6,143 nucleotides of DNA from NCBI GenBank assembly GCA_031552355.1, contig JAVBMO010000175.1:1-6143 (forward strand). Reading direction: 5' to 3'. The DNA comes from JAVBMO01 sp031552355. GTDB lineage: Bacteria; Bacteroidota; Bacteroidia; Bacteroidales; P3. Below are positions 1 through 5,875 of the stretch, in pieces (positions within the stretch are counted from its first letter, which is position 1; the number at the start of each line of letters is the position of its first letter). The notes under the pieces were generated by a model that saw only the letters and a list, made by a program, of their open reading frames with translations, made no database searches and was not told the origin of the DNA. A program made the translations under genes and the position numbers.

Positions 1-318
1 CAATACAATCGGAGAACTCTACAAGTCCCGCTGGCAGATTGAGATTTTCTTCCGCGAAATAAAGCAACTTTTGCATATCAAATCCTTCATCGGCACGTCC
101 GAAAATGCAGTAATGATACAAATTTGGACGGCGCTGATTACTATCTTGATTTTAAAAGCGCGAAAGCAATGGCCAAATACAGTTGGCATCTGTCCAACCT
201 GGTAGCTTTTATCAGGTTGAACCTATTTGTCAAGATTGACTTGCAGTATTGGTTGGACAAGCCATTTGAGGAACCGCCCGATGTGGTACCAAAATGCATA
301 CAGGGGGTTCTTTTCTAA
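1..318 (+). pseudogene. IS4-family transposase, C-terminal part, frameshifted
   Basis: This is the 3' end of a DDE transposase gene; the 5' part lies outside the window. Reading from position 2, the frame shows the IS4-family YREK signature with exact spacing: Tyr at 20-22, Arg three residues later, the presumed catalytic Glu at 41-43, and Lys at 62-64, within LYKSRWQIEIFFREIK. This frame ends at a TAG at 203-205. The family's usual C-terminal continuation (a segment like WHLSNLVAFIRLNLF, then WLDKPFEEPP) is instead read in the -1 frame and ends at TAA 316-318. The change of frame must fall within about 150-180, and TTTAAAA occurs there at 151-157 in the phase needed for -1 slippage. The simplest reading is a decayed copy with one base lost; programmed frameshifting or a sequencing error are alternatives. 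Family assignment is firm from the signature; a named IS cannot be given. Confidence 0.85.
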
Positions 319-326
319 ATTCACTA

Positions 327-346
327 GTAACCTGAGTTCGATATAA
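327..346. repeat. Left arm of 20-bp inverted repeat
   Basis: The arm begins GTAACCTGAGTTCGA and pairs with 515-534 in inverted orientation, with a single mismatch at the sixteenth base. It lies nine bases past the transposase stop codon. Confidence 0.85.
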
Positions 347-403
347 AATGCATTCATTATCAATGCCAAAGGTATTGTATAGTTATATGAATGAGAATTC
401 ACC

Positions 404-438
404 ATGTTGTTCGATCCCAACGGGGTCGAATATGACAT
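404..438. repeat. Short palindromic hairpin with 3-nt loop
   Basis: TTCGATCCC (410-418) and GGGGTCGAA (422-430) pair around the loop AAC, with one G-T wobble. The pairs G409-T431 and T408-A432 extend the stem, and ATGT (404-407) pairs with ACAT (435-438) after a small bulge. It is not followed by a T-run, so it is not an obvious intrinsic terminator. It looks more like a dispersed palindromic repeat. Confidence 0.6.
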
Positions 439-463
439 TTTGTTCCTCTTTTCTATAAATATA

Positions 464-480
464 TAAATCCGTAGGATTTA
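464..480. repeat. Perfect 7-bp palindrome with GTA loop
   Basis: TAAATCC (464-470) and GGATTTA (474-480) form a perfect stem around a GTA triloop. It sits inside the inverted-repeat-bounded segment and shares the triloop design of the hairpins at 410-430 and 605-619. Confidence 0.6.
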
Positions 481-514
481 GCAAGCCTAAAAATCAATAA
501 ATTATAATTATTTC

Positions 515-534
515 TTATCTCGAACTCAGGTTAC
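515..534. repeat. Right arm of 20-bp inverted repeat, candidate IS right end
   Basis: The arm ends TCGAACTCAGGTTAC, the inverted partner of 327-346. Its outward-facing tip at 534 makes it the best candidate for the right terminus of the insertion sequence, so 535 would be the first base of the original intergenic DNA. Confidence 0.75.
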
Positions 535-637
535 AAATGATTTCCCGAAGAGGTCTAATCATTGTTCATTAATTATTCATTATGGAAGTCCTGTCAGAGA
601 AAGGTGTCGCGCAGCGACAGACATTTTCAATTGTCAA
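535..637. other. Intergenic region between IS end and addA stop
   Basis: This 103-bp stretch has no coding sequence. It holds a two-copy 11-bp tandem repeat, ATTGTTCATTA (561-571) and ATTATTCATTA (572-582), which differ at one base. It also holds the hairpin at 605-619. A 6-bp inverted pair, AATGAT (536-541) and ATCATT (558-563), flanks the first part. Confidence 0.6.
605..619 (-). terminator. GC-rich hairpin 3' of addA, possible weak terminator or dispersed palindrome
   Basis: TGTCGC (605-610) and GCGACA (614-619) form a perfect 6-bp stem with a 3-nt loop, 19 nt beyond the addA stop. Read on the minus strand it is followed only by a mixed pyrimidine run, CCTTTCTCT, rather than a clean T-tract. 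A terminator role is therefore uncertain, and it may be a dispersed repeat. Confidence 0.35.
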
Positions 638-3600
638 TCAAGAAGCTTCCACCACCTGAATTTTTTCTTCCGAAAAATAAAGTAGGAAAGCCTTTACGGA
701 AGGGGAATTCATTTCTTCCAGCACTTTTTTATAGGTAAGAATTTGTTTGGCGTGTTGTGGCGTATGTACACCGGTTTTAAAATCTATCAAAAGCGTTTCG
801 CCGGGCTTTTGTATAATTCTGTCGGGACGAAGGATTCTGCCTGTCGGCAATACGATTTCAGCTTCGGTTTTCACCAAAAGTTCTTTGCCGAAAAAAGGCG
901 CTACTTCGGGATGGCCGACAAATTGCGTAATGTCCTTGATAAAATCTTCTGCTTTTTCCTGCGGGATAAGCCCTTGCATTTGCATCTGAATAATTTGCGG
1001 ACGAATATCGTCCTCAGAAAAAATGTGCGACAAGGCTTCGTGAAACAAAATACCGTAAGAAACACTTTCCCGCGCTTTGGCGCTTATTTTATCTTCTTTG
1101 GCGGAAGTTTCTATTTTCACTTTTTCCATCCACGGGGTGGAAATAAATTCTTTTACCGTAAACGAATGGCTATTTTCTTCCTTTTGAGACCCCAAAGTGT
1201 TCTTCGAACTTCCGAATTCATACACCAACTCATTTTCTTTCCAAAAACCTTTGTCCGAAAGATATTTCCATAGAAAATCCGAATAGGTTTTAAGGGCGTC
1301 TTTTTTCCATGAAGAGGTAGAGGTAAAGACGTAAAGCTGTTCGCTTGCGCGCGTAAATGTCACATACAGGACATTCAAAATATCGAGCAAATTCTTTTCC
1401 TGCTCCTCTTCATAAACTTCATTGAAATGGGTTTTCCCCAAGTCGGACTTCATTTTAACCAAGGAAACCGGAATGCCCGGCAATTCATTGTGTTCTATAG
1501 GAACCCATTTGTTATCGTCATTTTTGGCCGAAGAATCGGCGAAAGGATAAATCACCACGGGAAATTCCAATCCCTTCGATTTGTGGATAGTCATCAGTTC
1601 CACGGCATTCAATCCCGAAGGCACTTTTGCCGAAATATCAGACAATTGGCTCTCCATGTCTTCGAGCAACAAATCCAAACTTTGCTGGGGCTTGTCCATC
1701 CACGTGGCCAAATAATTCAAAAAAGCCGAAAGGTAAATATCCGCTTCCGTTTGAGAGCCGAATACGCGAACCAACTCTTCTACCAAATCGTACATCGAAA
1801 GGCTGTTCAAAATATTTACATCCAAACCAAAGCCCTGTTCGTTCAAAAAGTCGAAAACAGAATAATTCTTTTCTTCCCTGCTTCTGCTGAAAAAAGCTTC
1901 CATAGTTTCCAGCGAAATCTTTTTGTGCTTCTGCAAATAACTCAACACTTCTATCTGGGCCACACTTTCCCTCGAATTATGGATTAATTTGAGTAAAGAA
2001 TGTAAAAACCGGATAAATTCACTGTTATTCAACGAAAATGATTCTGCCGAAAGCAAGGGTATCGGTTGCCCGTCAAGGCTTTGTTCCGACAAAAAAGCAG
2101 CAATGGTTTTCAATTGCTTTTTCGACCGTGCCAAAATCACGATGTCGCGATAGGCAAGACCATTCTGCAAACATTTTTGCAAAGTTTCAAACACCTTTTG
2201 GCAAGTGTCGGGCTCATACGGTTCCCTTTTATTTCCTTCTTTTTTCACAAATTCTATCCGCACATAGCCGTTTTCCCTCACAGGAATTTGTTTCAGGCCG
2301 CCAACCCCGTCTTTTCCCAAATAAATACGTTTGGTTTTTTCGTTCAAAAGTGGCGCAATATGTTCAAAAAAATCGTTGTTGAAGTTCACGATTTCGGCGC
2401 AGGAACGGTAGTTTTTGTCCAAAACGGCTTCTTCGAAATTCCTCATCAAAGTTGCTTCCCGTTCCATTTCAAAACTTTGGTTTCCTCGTTTGTAAATCTT
2501 AGGCAAATCTACAAATTGCTCCACCTCGCCTTGCCTAAAACGGTAAATGGCCTGCTTTCCATCGCCCACCACCATCGAAAATTCATTTTGCGCCAAATTG
2601 TTTTCAACCAACGGCAAAAGATTTTTCCATTGCAGAACCGACGTGTCCTGAAATTCATCAATCAGATAATGTTTGTATTGTTCGCCCAAACGTTCATAAA
2701 TAAACGGCACCGGCTCGTTCTCCACCACTTCGGCTATCCGCTTGTTAAATTCCGAAATATGCAAAAGGGCGTTTTCGCCTGAATATTGTTCAATAATATG
2801 ATGCATTTCATTGAGCAAAGCCACCGAGAAAAAGTTTTCCAACAACTGCTTTTGCGAAACGTACAAGGAATATCCGTCCTGAATTTTATGAAAACAATCT
2901 CTCAAAAAATCCTTGATTCCATCAATTGCCGCTAACACATGCCCCGAGGGTTTTGAAGAAGTCCAAACGTCTTCTTCTATGGCTTTCAGGACATAAGAAT
3001 TGGGCGAAATATCCGGTTTCCCTTCCGATAACTTTTTAAAATAAGCGCCAATTCCGCTTTTTGTTTGGTAAAAATCGCTTTCCGAAAGTCCGCTGTCCTG
3101 TATTGTTTTCCATGCCTGAACGGCCGTTTCGGTTACCTTTTTTTCAAAGCCAAGCACCTGCTTTTTCACTTGCCCTGAAATTTCCTGAAAATCCTTCAGC
3201 GAAATATTTTTCAACCGGCCTAAATATTCCGAGACATCTTCCTTGAATATTTCTTTGGAGATTTTCTTCAAACTGCTTTCTACATGCCAGTTCTTCTCTT
3301 CTTCGAAATTTGTGGCGGCAAACTGCACCAAAATATCTGTTAAATCTTTTTCTGCACCTACCTTTTCAACCAACAGCCCCACAGCGGTGGAAAGCAGGTC
3401 TTCACTTTTCAATTCCACATCGAAACGCAAAGGGAGGTTCAAATCATAGGCAAATGTGCTGACAATGCGGTGTGTAAAGCTATCGATGGTGCTTACTGCA
3501 AAATCAGAATAATGATGCAAAATATTTTGAAAAACCTTACGTGCATTGTCTTTCAATCGATTTTCATCAAAGGAAAGGGTTGTCAGTAAATCTTGCGCCA

Positions 3601-3820
3601 AATGGTTGTCTTCTAAATCTTTAAAAGCCAATTGATACAACTGGTTCACAATCCGATCCTTCATTTCGTTGGCAGCCTTGTTGGTAAACGTAATGGCCAA
3701 CACCTGACGAAATTTAGCAGGATTTTTCAAGACTAAACACAGGTATTCCTTTACCAATGTATAGGTTTTCCCCGATCCTGCCGATGATTTGTAAACTTTG
3801 AAGTATTTTTGAGAATCCAT
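638..3820 (-). CDS. addA: AddA/RecB-type UvrD-family helicase with C-terminal PD-(D/E)xK nuclease
   Basis: The 1060-residue protein is an SF1A DNA helicase-nuclease that processes DNA double-strand ends for recombination, normally as the AddA subunit of AddAB in the cytoplasm. All helicase motifs are visible: Walker A SAGSGKT at 13-19; Ia near 41-54 (LAITFTNKAANEMK); STIDSF at 110-115; motif II IDEFQDTS at 387-394; III VVGDGKQAIYRFR at 417-429; IV NYRS at 470-473; V near 738-753 (TIHKSKGLEF); VI VLYVTFTRA at 817-825. The nuclease domain looks intact: His927, Asp1000 in RPDR, Asp1013 and Lys1015 in LIDFKTG, then Gln1026 and Tyr1030 in QILTY. The ATG at 3820 is chosen over an in-frame TTG at 3847 because AAAGGA lies 7 nt before it and the TTG would overlap the previous gene. 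The gene follows the porin-like gene by 11 nt. No AddB partner is visible in the window. Calling it AddA rather than another RecB-like enzyme is inference from the domain order. Confidence 0.9.
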   Translation of the reverse strand: MDSQKYFKVYKSSAGSGKTYTLVKEYLCLVLKNPAKFRQVLAITFTNKAANEMKDRIVNQLYQLAFKDLEDNHLAQDLLTTLSFDENRLKDNARKVFQNILHHYSDFAVSTIDSFTHRIVSTFAYDLNLPLRFDVELKSEDLLSTAVGLLVEKVGAEKDLTDILVQFAATNFEEEKNWHVESSLKKISKEIFKEDVSEYLGRLKNISLKDFQEISGQVKKQVLGFEKKVTETAVQAWKTIQDSGLSESDFYQTKSGIGAYFKKLSEGKPDISPNSYVLKAIEEDVWTSSKPSGHVLAAIDGIKDFLRDCFHKIQDGYSLYVSQKQLLENFFSVALLNEMHHIIEQYSGENALLHISEFNKRIAEVVENEPVPFIYERLGEQYKHYLIDEFQDTSVLQWKNLLPLVENNLAQNEFSMVVGDGKQAIYRFRQGEVEQFVDLPKIYKRGNQSFEMEREATLMRNFEEAVLDKNYRSCAEIVNFNNDFFEHIAPLLNEKTKRIYLGKDGVGGLKQIPVRENGYVRIEFVKKEGNKREPYEPDTCQKVFETLQKCLQNGLAYRDIVILARSKKQLKTIAAFLSEQSLDGQPIPLLSAESFSLNNSEFIRFLHSLLKLIHNSRESVAQIEVLSYLQKHKKISLETMEAFFSRSREEKNYSVFDFLNEQGFGLDVNILNSLSMYDLVEELVRVFGSQTEADIYLSAFLNYLATWMDKPQQSLDLLLEDMESQLSDISAKVPSGLNAVELMTIHKSKGLEFPVVIYPFADSSAKNDDNKWVPIEHNELPGIPVSLVKMKSDLGKTHFNEVYEEEQEKNLLDILNVLYVTFTRASEQLYVFTSTSSWKKDALKTYSDFLWKYLSDKGFWKENELVYEFGSSKNTLGSQKEENSHSFTVKEFISTPWMEKVKIETSAKEDKISAKARESVSYGILFHEALSHIFSEDDIRPQIIQMQMQGLIPQEKAEDFIKDITQFVGHPEVAPFFGKELLVKTEAEIVLPTGRILRPDRIIQKPGETLLIDFKTGVHTPQHAKQILTYKKVLEEMNSPSVKAFLLYFSEEKIQVVEAS

Positions 3821-3827
3821 CAATTGA

Positions 3828-3834
3828 TCCTTTA
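3828..3834 (-). promoter_or_regulatory. Shine-Dalgarno of addA overlapping the upstream stop codon
   Basis: On the minus strand TAAAGGA includes the TAA stop of the porin-like gene (3834-3832), and its AAAGGA core lies 7 nt before the ATG at 3820. It decides the addA start. Purine-rich sites like this are uncommon in Bacteroidota, so translational coupling is plausible. Confidence 0.7.
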
Positions 3835-4656
3835 AAATTTGTAACAACCCGAAATAGCCGGGCAGAATCCCAAATAACTATGAATTTGGAAACCTGCATC
3901 AATAGTCCACTGCTCTTGAGCTATGCCAATGCCGAATGAATAAACCGACGGCTGCGAGGCATAAGCCAAACGTGCCGAAAGGATTGATAAAAACCGGTAT
4001 TCCAAGCCGAATTTCAGGCTCAGGTTTTCAACAATATTTTTCTCCACTTCGGCAAAAGCCGTCAAATCCTGCAAAATATTATACCCGGCGCCCAACTGAA
4101 ACACAGCAGGAATGCGTTCATCCTCATAAGAATCCCTTTGAATGGAAATGGGATTAAACAAATGAAATCCCAGCCAAAACTCTTTTGTAAAATGGTACTG
4201 CATCCCCAATTCAAAGGTAAACAAATTTTGATTGCGAAGATCTTCCGGTTGAAAATAAGTAAACAAATAGTCGAACTGCAAACCTACCGAAAAATTTTTC
4301 CCGAATTTTCGTCCATAAGCCAAACCTGCAAATTGTTCGCTATACAATTCATTCCCAAAATGATTATAAACCGCCGAAAAAACACCAATGTCCTTAACCG
4401 GAACTGCCACCGCCAATGCTTTGTCACTTAATTCTGCTGTCAAGTAGCGATTGGCAATACCTATCCCCACCGTAACTTGTTGTATTTCTCCCAAAGCCCC
4501 CTGATTGGAAACTGCCGAAGCGAAATCGTCTAAAGGCGATAAAATAGAACTCAAAGCAAACGAACGTGCACTGAAACTTCTTCCTTCAAACTGGCCGAAA
4601 GCAAGTCCTAAATTACAAAAGCATATTCCGAAAAACAGCAATAATTTCTGCTTCAT
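3832..4656 (-). CDS. Secreted outer-membrane beta-barrel protein, PorV/PorQ-like
   Basis: The product is 274 residues. Residues 1-21 form a typical Sec signal peptide: MKQK, then a hydrophobic stretch ending LAFG, with cleavage likely before Gln22. The mature N-terminus has SARSFALSS and then LDDFASAVSNQGAL (about 29-54), resembling the conserved start of PorV/PorQ and FadL-type barrels (ARS-AL-G ... DDASA ... NPA-L). The rest alternates aromatic and polar residues in short strands and ends in a terminal Phe, as expected of a barrel closing strand. PorV and PorQ serve the type IX secretion system, but this protein is short and no other T9SS gene is in view, so its exact role is open. The ATG at 4656 is chosen because it begins the signal peptide; an ORF extension to 4788 would prepend 44 unlikely residues and run through the promoter. 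The leader has no Shine-Dalgarno. Probable first gene of an operon with addA. Confidence 0.75.
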   Translation of the reverse strand: MKQKLLLFFGICFCNLGLAFGQFEGRSFSARSFALSSILSPLDDFASAVSNQGALGEIQQVTVGIGIANRYLTAELSDKALAVAVPVKDIGVFSAVYNHFGNELYSEQFAGLAYGRKFGKNFSVGLQFDYLFTYFQPEDLRNQNLFTFELGMQYHFTKEFWLGFHLFNPISIQRDSYEDERIPAVFQLGAGYNILQDLTAFAEVEKNIVENLSLKFGLEYRFLSILSARLAYASQPSVYSFGIGIAQEQWTIDAGFQIHSYLGFCPAISGCYKF

Positions 4657-4693
4657 TATTTTTCTGCAACAAATTCGAATGAAATACCTATAA

Positions 4694-4701
4694 CAAAGGT
4701 A
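4694..4701 (-). promoter_or_regulatory. -7 box of the porin-like/addA promoter
   Basis: On the minus strand this reads TACCTTTG, an exact match to the Bacteroidota -7 consensus TAnnTTTG. The predicted transcript start near 4687 gives a leader of roughly 30 nt. No TTTG -33 box is seen at the usual 19-21 nt spacing, so an activator may be needed. Confidence 0.65.
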
Positions 4702-4734
4702 TGAAAAATATCTTAAAAATGTACATGCGAAATA

Positions 4735-4752
4735 TTGCAAATGAATTTGCAA
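4735..4752. promoter_or_regulatory. Dyad-symmetric candidate operator
   Basis: TTGCAAATgaATTTGCAA is a perfect 8-bp inverted repeat with a 2-bp centre; TTGCAAAT also recurs directly at 4747-4754. It lies 34 bp upstream of the -7 box of the minus-strand promoter, just behind where a -33 box would sit. An activator binding there would be well placed. The binding protein is unknown. Confidence 0.45.
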
Positions 4753-4756
4753 ATAG

Positions 4757-4768
4757 AGAAATATTTCT
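4757..4768. repeat. 12-bp AT-rich palindrome
   Basis: AGAAATATTTCT is fully self-complementary. It lies in the divergent regulatory region beside the 4735-4752 dyad. It could be a second protein-binding site or chance in AT-rich DNA. Confidence 0.3.
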
Positions 4769-4839
4769 TTTCGTAAATCAAAAAACATATAAAATCAAGA
4801 ATATTTTTATAAAAAACGTCCCATAATAAAAAAAGATTT

Positions 4840-4847
4840 TATCTTTG
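4840..4847 (+). promoter_or_regulatory. -7 box of the ferredoxin promoter
   Basis: TATCTTTG matches TAnnTTTG exactly and lies 31 bp before the ferredoxin ATG, predicting a leader of about 25 nt. No clear -33 TTTG is present; an A-rich tract precedes the box. Confidence 0.7.
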
Positions 4848-4878
4848 CAGAAGATTATAACCTAAAAAAAAGAAAATT

Positions 4879-5046
4879 ATGGCTTACAAAATCACTGACA
4901 ATTGTGTTGCTTGTGGTACTTGCATTGACGAATGCCCTGTATCAGCAATATCTGAAGGCGATATCTATAAAATCGATCCTGAAACTTGTACAGAATGTGG
5001 TTCTTGCGCAGACGTTTGTCCTGTGGAAGCAATTATACCCGGCTAA
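4879..5046 (+). CDS. 2[4Fe-4S] ferredoxin, clostridial type
   Basis: A 55-residue cytoplasmic low-potential electron carrier. It has two tandem cluster motifs: Cys9, 12, 15 with Cys19-Pro (CVACGTCIDECP), and Cys37, 40, 43 with Cys47-Pro (CTECGSCADVCP). All eight ligands of the classical CxxCxxCxxxCP pattern are present, and the length equals that of classical clostridial ferredoxins. Its partners would be enzymes such as pyruvate:ferredoxin oxidoreductase, hydrogenase or Rnf, none of which is in the window. The start ATG is the first residue of the standard MAYKI-type N-terminus and is preceded by an A-rich leader without a Shine-Dalgarno. It has its own -7 box and terminator, so it is likely monocistronic and well expressed. 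It is divergent from the porin-like gene. Confidence 0.96.
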   Translation: MAYKITDNCVACGTCIDECPVSAISEGDIYKIDPETCTECGSCADVCPVEAIIPG

Positions 5047-5065
5047 AAAGGGTTTCCACATGAAG

Positions 5066-5100
5066 AAAAAGGATGCTCAATTGGGCATCCTTTTTGCTTT
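5066..5100 (+). terminator. Intrinsic terminator of the ferredoxin gene
   Basis: AAAAAGGATGC (5066-5076) pairs perfectly with GCATCCTTTTT (5085-5095) around an 8-nt loop, and T-rich sequence continues to 5100. It starts 20 nt after the ferredoxin stop. The A-run on the 5' arm means it could also act on the opposite strand. Confidence 0.9.
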
Positions 5101-5129
5101 TATACCATAATTGCTAAAAAATTTAATCT

Positions 5130-5804
5130 ATGAAAATATCAGAAGAACTTTGCCGGACTTTGTTCGAAAAAACCAGTTTAAAACACAGCGTGGCAACAGA
5201 AACCGAAAAGGCATTCCGTTTGATGCGGCAAGAAATACAAGATATCATCCTGCAGCTTGAAAAAGAGGCAAAAGAAAAATCTTGCACCATTAATTTTAAA
5301 ACAGAATACCGCGGCGATTATGAATTTGAAGTTCGTTTTGGTGGCGATGTCCTGATTTTTACAATGCACTCCAATATTTTTGAGTTTTCGCGCGACCACG
5401 AAGTCATGAAAACAAGCTACATTAAAGAAGATAAAAATCGTTCGTATTGCGGCATTATCAATATTTATAACTTTTTAACAGATTCCTTTACCTTTAACAG
5501 AGAAAACGATTTGGGTTACCTGATTGGTAGAATTTTTGTGAATTTTGAAGGTCATTATTTTATTGAGGGGAAAAGGGAAATCGGCTTACTGTATAACAGT
5601 TTCAATTCATCGGTTATTTCAAAAGAGTCTGTAAGAGATATTGTGGAATCGGCAATGCTCTATACCATCAATTTTGACTTGCTGACCCCGCCCTACGATG
5701 CCGTAAAAATGGTTTCTGTATCGGAAATAAAATCTAATATTTCAAATATAAAACTTACCACAGGGAAGAGGTTGGGATTTCGTTTTCAGTCAGATACAGA
5801 ATAA
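5130..5804 (+). CDS. Conserved-looking protein of unknown function, 224 residues
   Basis: I do not recognise a named family. The first ~50 residues are charged and helical (LMRQEIQDIILQLEKEAKEK), possibly a short coiled coil. A strand-rich core follows, about 50-150, with aromatic and Gly-rich stretches such as YEFEVRFGGDVLIF, GIINIYNFL and NDLGYLIGRIFVNFEGHYF. A helical C-terminal part contains FDLLTPPYD. There is no signal peptide, transmembrane segment, Cys-His cluster or nucleotide-binding loop, so a soluble cytoplasmic protein is likely. Coding character is good: no rare-codon bias or interruption, and composition is like its neighbours. The ATG at 5130 is the first in frame, with an AT-rich leader. 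It lies 34 nt after the ferredoxin terminator; no promoter consensus is visible in the gap, so readthrough or a non-consensus promoter is needed. Confidence 0.85.
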   Translation: MKISEELCRTLFEKTSLKHSVATETEKAFRLMRQEIQDIILQLEKEAKEKSCTINFKTEYRGDYEFEVRFGGDVLIFTMHSNIFEFSRDHEVMKTSYIKEDKNRSYCGIINIYNFLTDSFTFNRENDLGYLIGRIFVNFEGHYFIEGKREIGLLYNSFNSSVISKESVRDIVESAMLYTINFDLLTPPYDAVKMVSVSEIKSNISNIKLTTGKRLGFRFQSDTE

Positions 5805-5838
5805 AAAGAAAAAATATTACAATTTTTTAATCAAAATA

Positions 5839-5869
5839 TTTGGCAATTTAAAAATAATGCGTACCTTTG
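5839..5869 (+). promoter_or_regulatory. Consensus promoter for tRNA-Glu and rpsT
   Basis: The -33 box TTTG (5839-5842) and -7 box TACCTTTG (5862-5869) are separated by 19 nt, a full match to the housekeeping sigma consensus of Bacteroidota. A/T tracts upstream (5809-5838) could act as an UP-like element. Transcription should start near 5874-5878. Confidence 0.85.
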
Positions 5870-5875
5870 CAATCC

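Larger units (their letters stand above)
327..534. mobile_element. 208-bp segment bounded by inverted repeats (IS 3' end or MITE-like unit)
   Basis: The segment begins nine bases after the transposase stop. It starts with GTAACCTGAGTTCGA (327-341) and ends with the exact reverse complement (520-534). Extending inward to 346 and 515 gives 19 matches out of 20. The repeats face each other as left and right ends of one unit. Two interpretations fit. In the first, 520-534 is the right terminal repeat of the IS whose transposase lies upstream, and 327-341 is an internal inverted copy. In the second, 327-534 is a separate non-autonomous element. No convincing target duplication flanks it: the left flank ends CACTA and the right begins AAATG. 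There is no credible coding sequence inside; it is AT-rich and carries two small hairpins. Confidence 0.6.

Noticed and set aside
223..438. Minus-strand ORF of 71 codons across the IS end
   Set aside because: It runs antisense through the transposase tail and both hairpins, has no recognisable domain or start signal, and its sequence follows from the repeats.
561..582. Tandem 11-bp repeat as part of a CRISPR or satellite array
   Set aside because: Only two imperfect copies, no spacers, and simple ATT-rich content.
743..2782. Several plus-strand ORFs of 80-238 codons
   Set aside because: All lie antisense within the addA frame, are rich in Phe, Gln, Arg and His as expected of reverse-complemented coding DNA, and show no motif.
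3061..3449. Two further plus-strand ORFs of 61 and 68 codons opposite addA
   Set aside because: Shadows of the addA coding sequence, with no start signal or family resemblance.
3821..3847. TTG start giving addA nine extra residues
   Set aside because: It lies within the preceding gene and lacks a ribosome site; the ATG at 3820 has AAAGGA at 7 nt and begins just ahead of the Walker A region as in the family.
3936..4693. Plus-strand ORFs of 62-97 codons
   Set aside because: Antisense to the barrel protein gene, no supporting features.
4657..4788. 44-residue N-terminal extension of the porin-like protein
   Set aside because: It would bury the signal peptide and read through the -7 box and dyad; its residue content is not protein-like.
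4904..5110. 68-codon plus-strand ORF
   Set aside because: It is out of frame with the ferredoxin and runs through its terminator; the real frame starts at 4879.
5178..5399. 73-codon minus-strand ORF
   Set aside because: Antisense shadow of the 224-residue protein gene; no promoter or motif.
5809..5828. AAAAAAT/ATTTTTT hairpin after the unknown gene as a terminator
   Set aside because: The stem is made only of A-T pairs and would be unstable; it is better read as A/T tracts upstream of the tRNA promoter.
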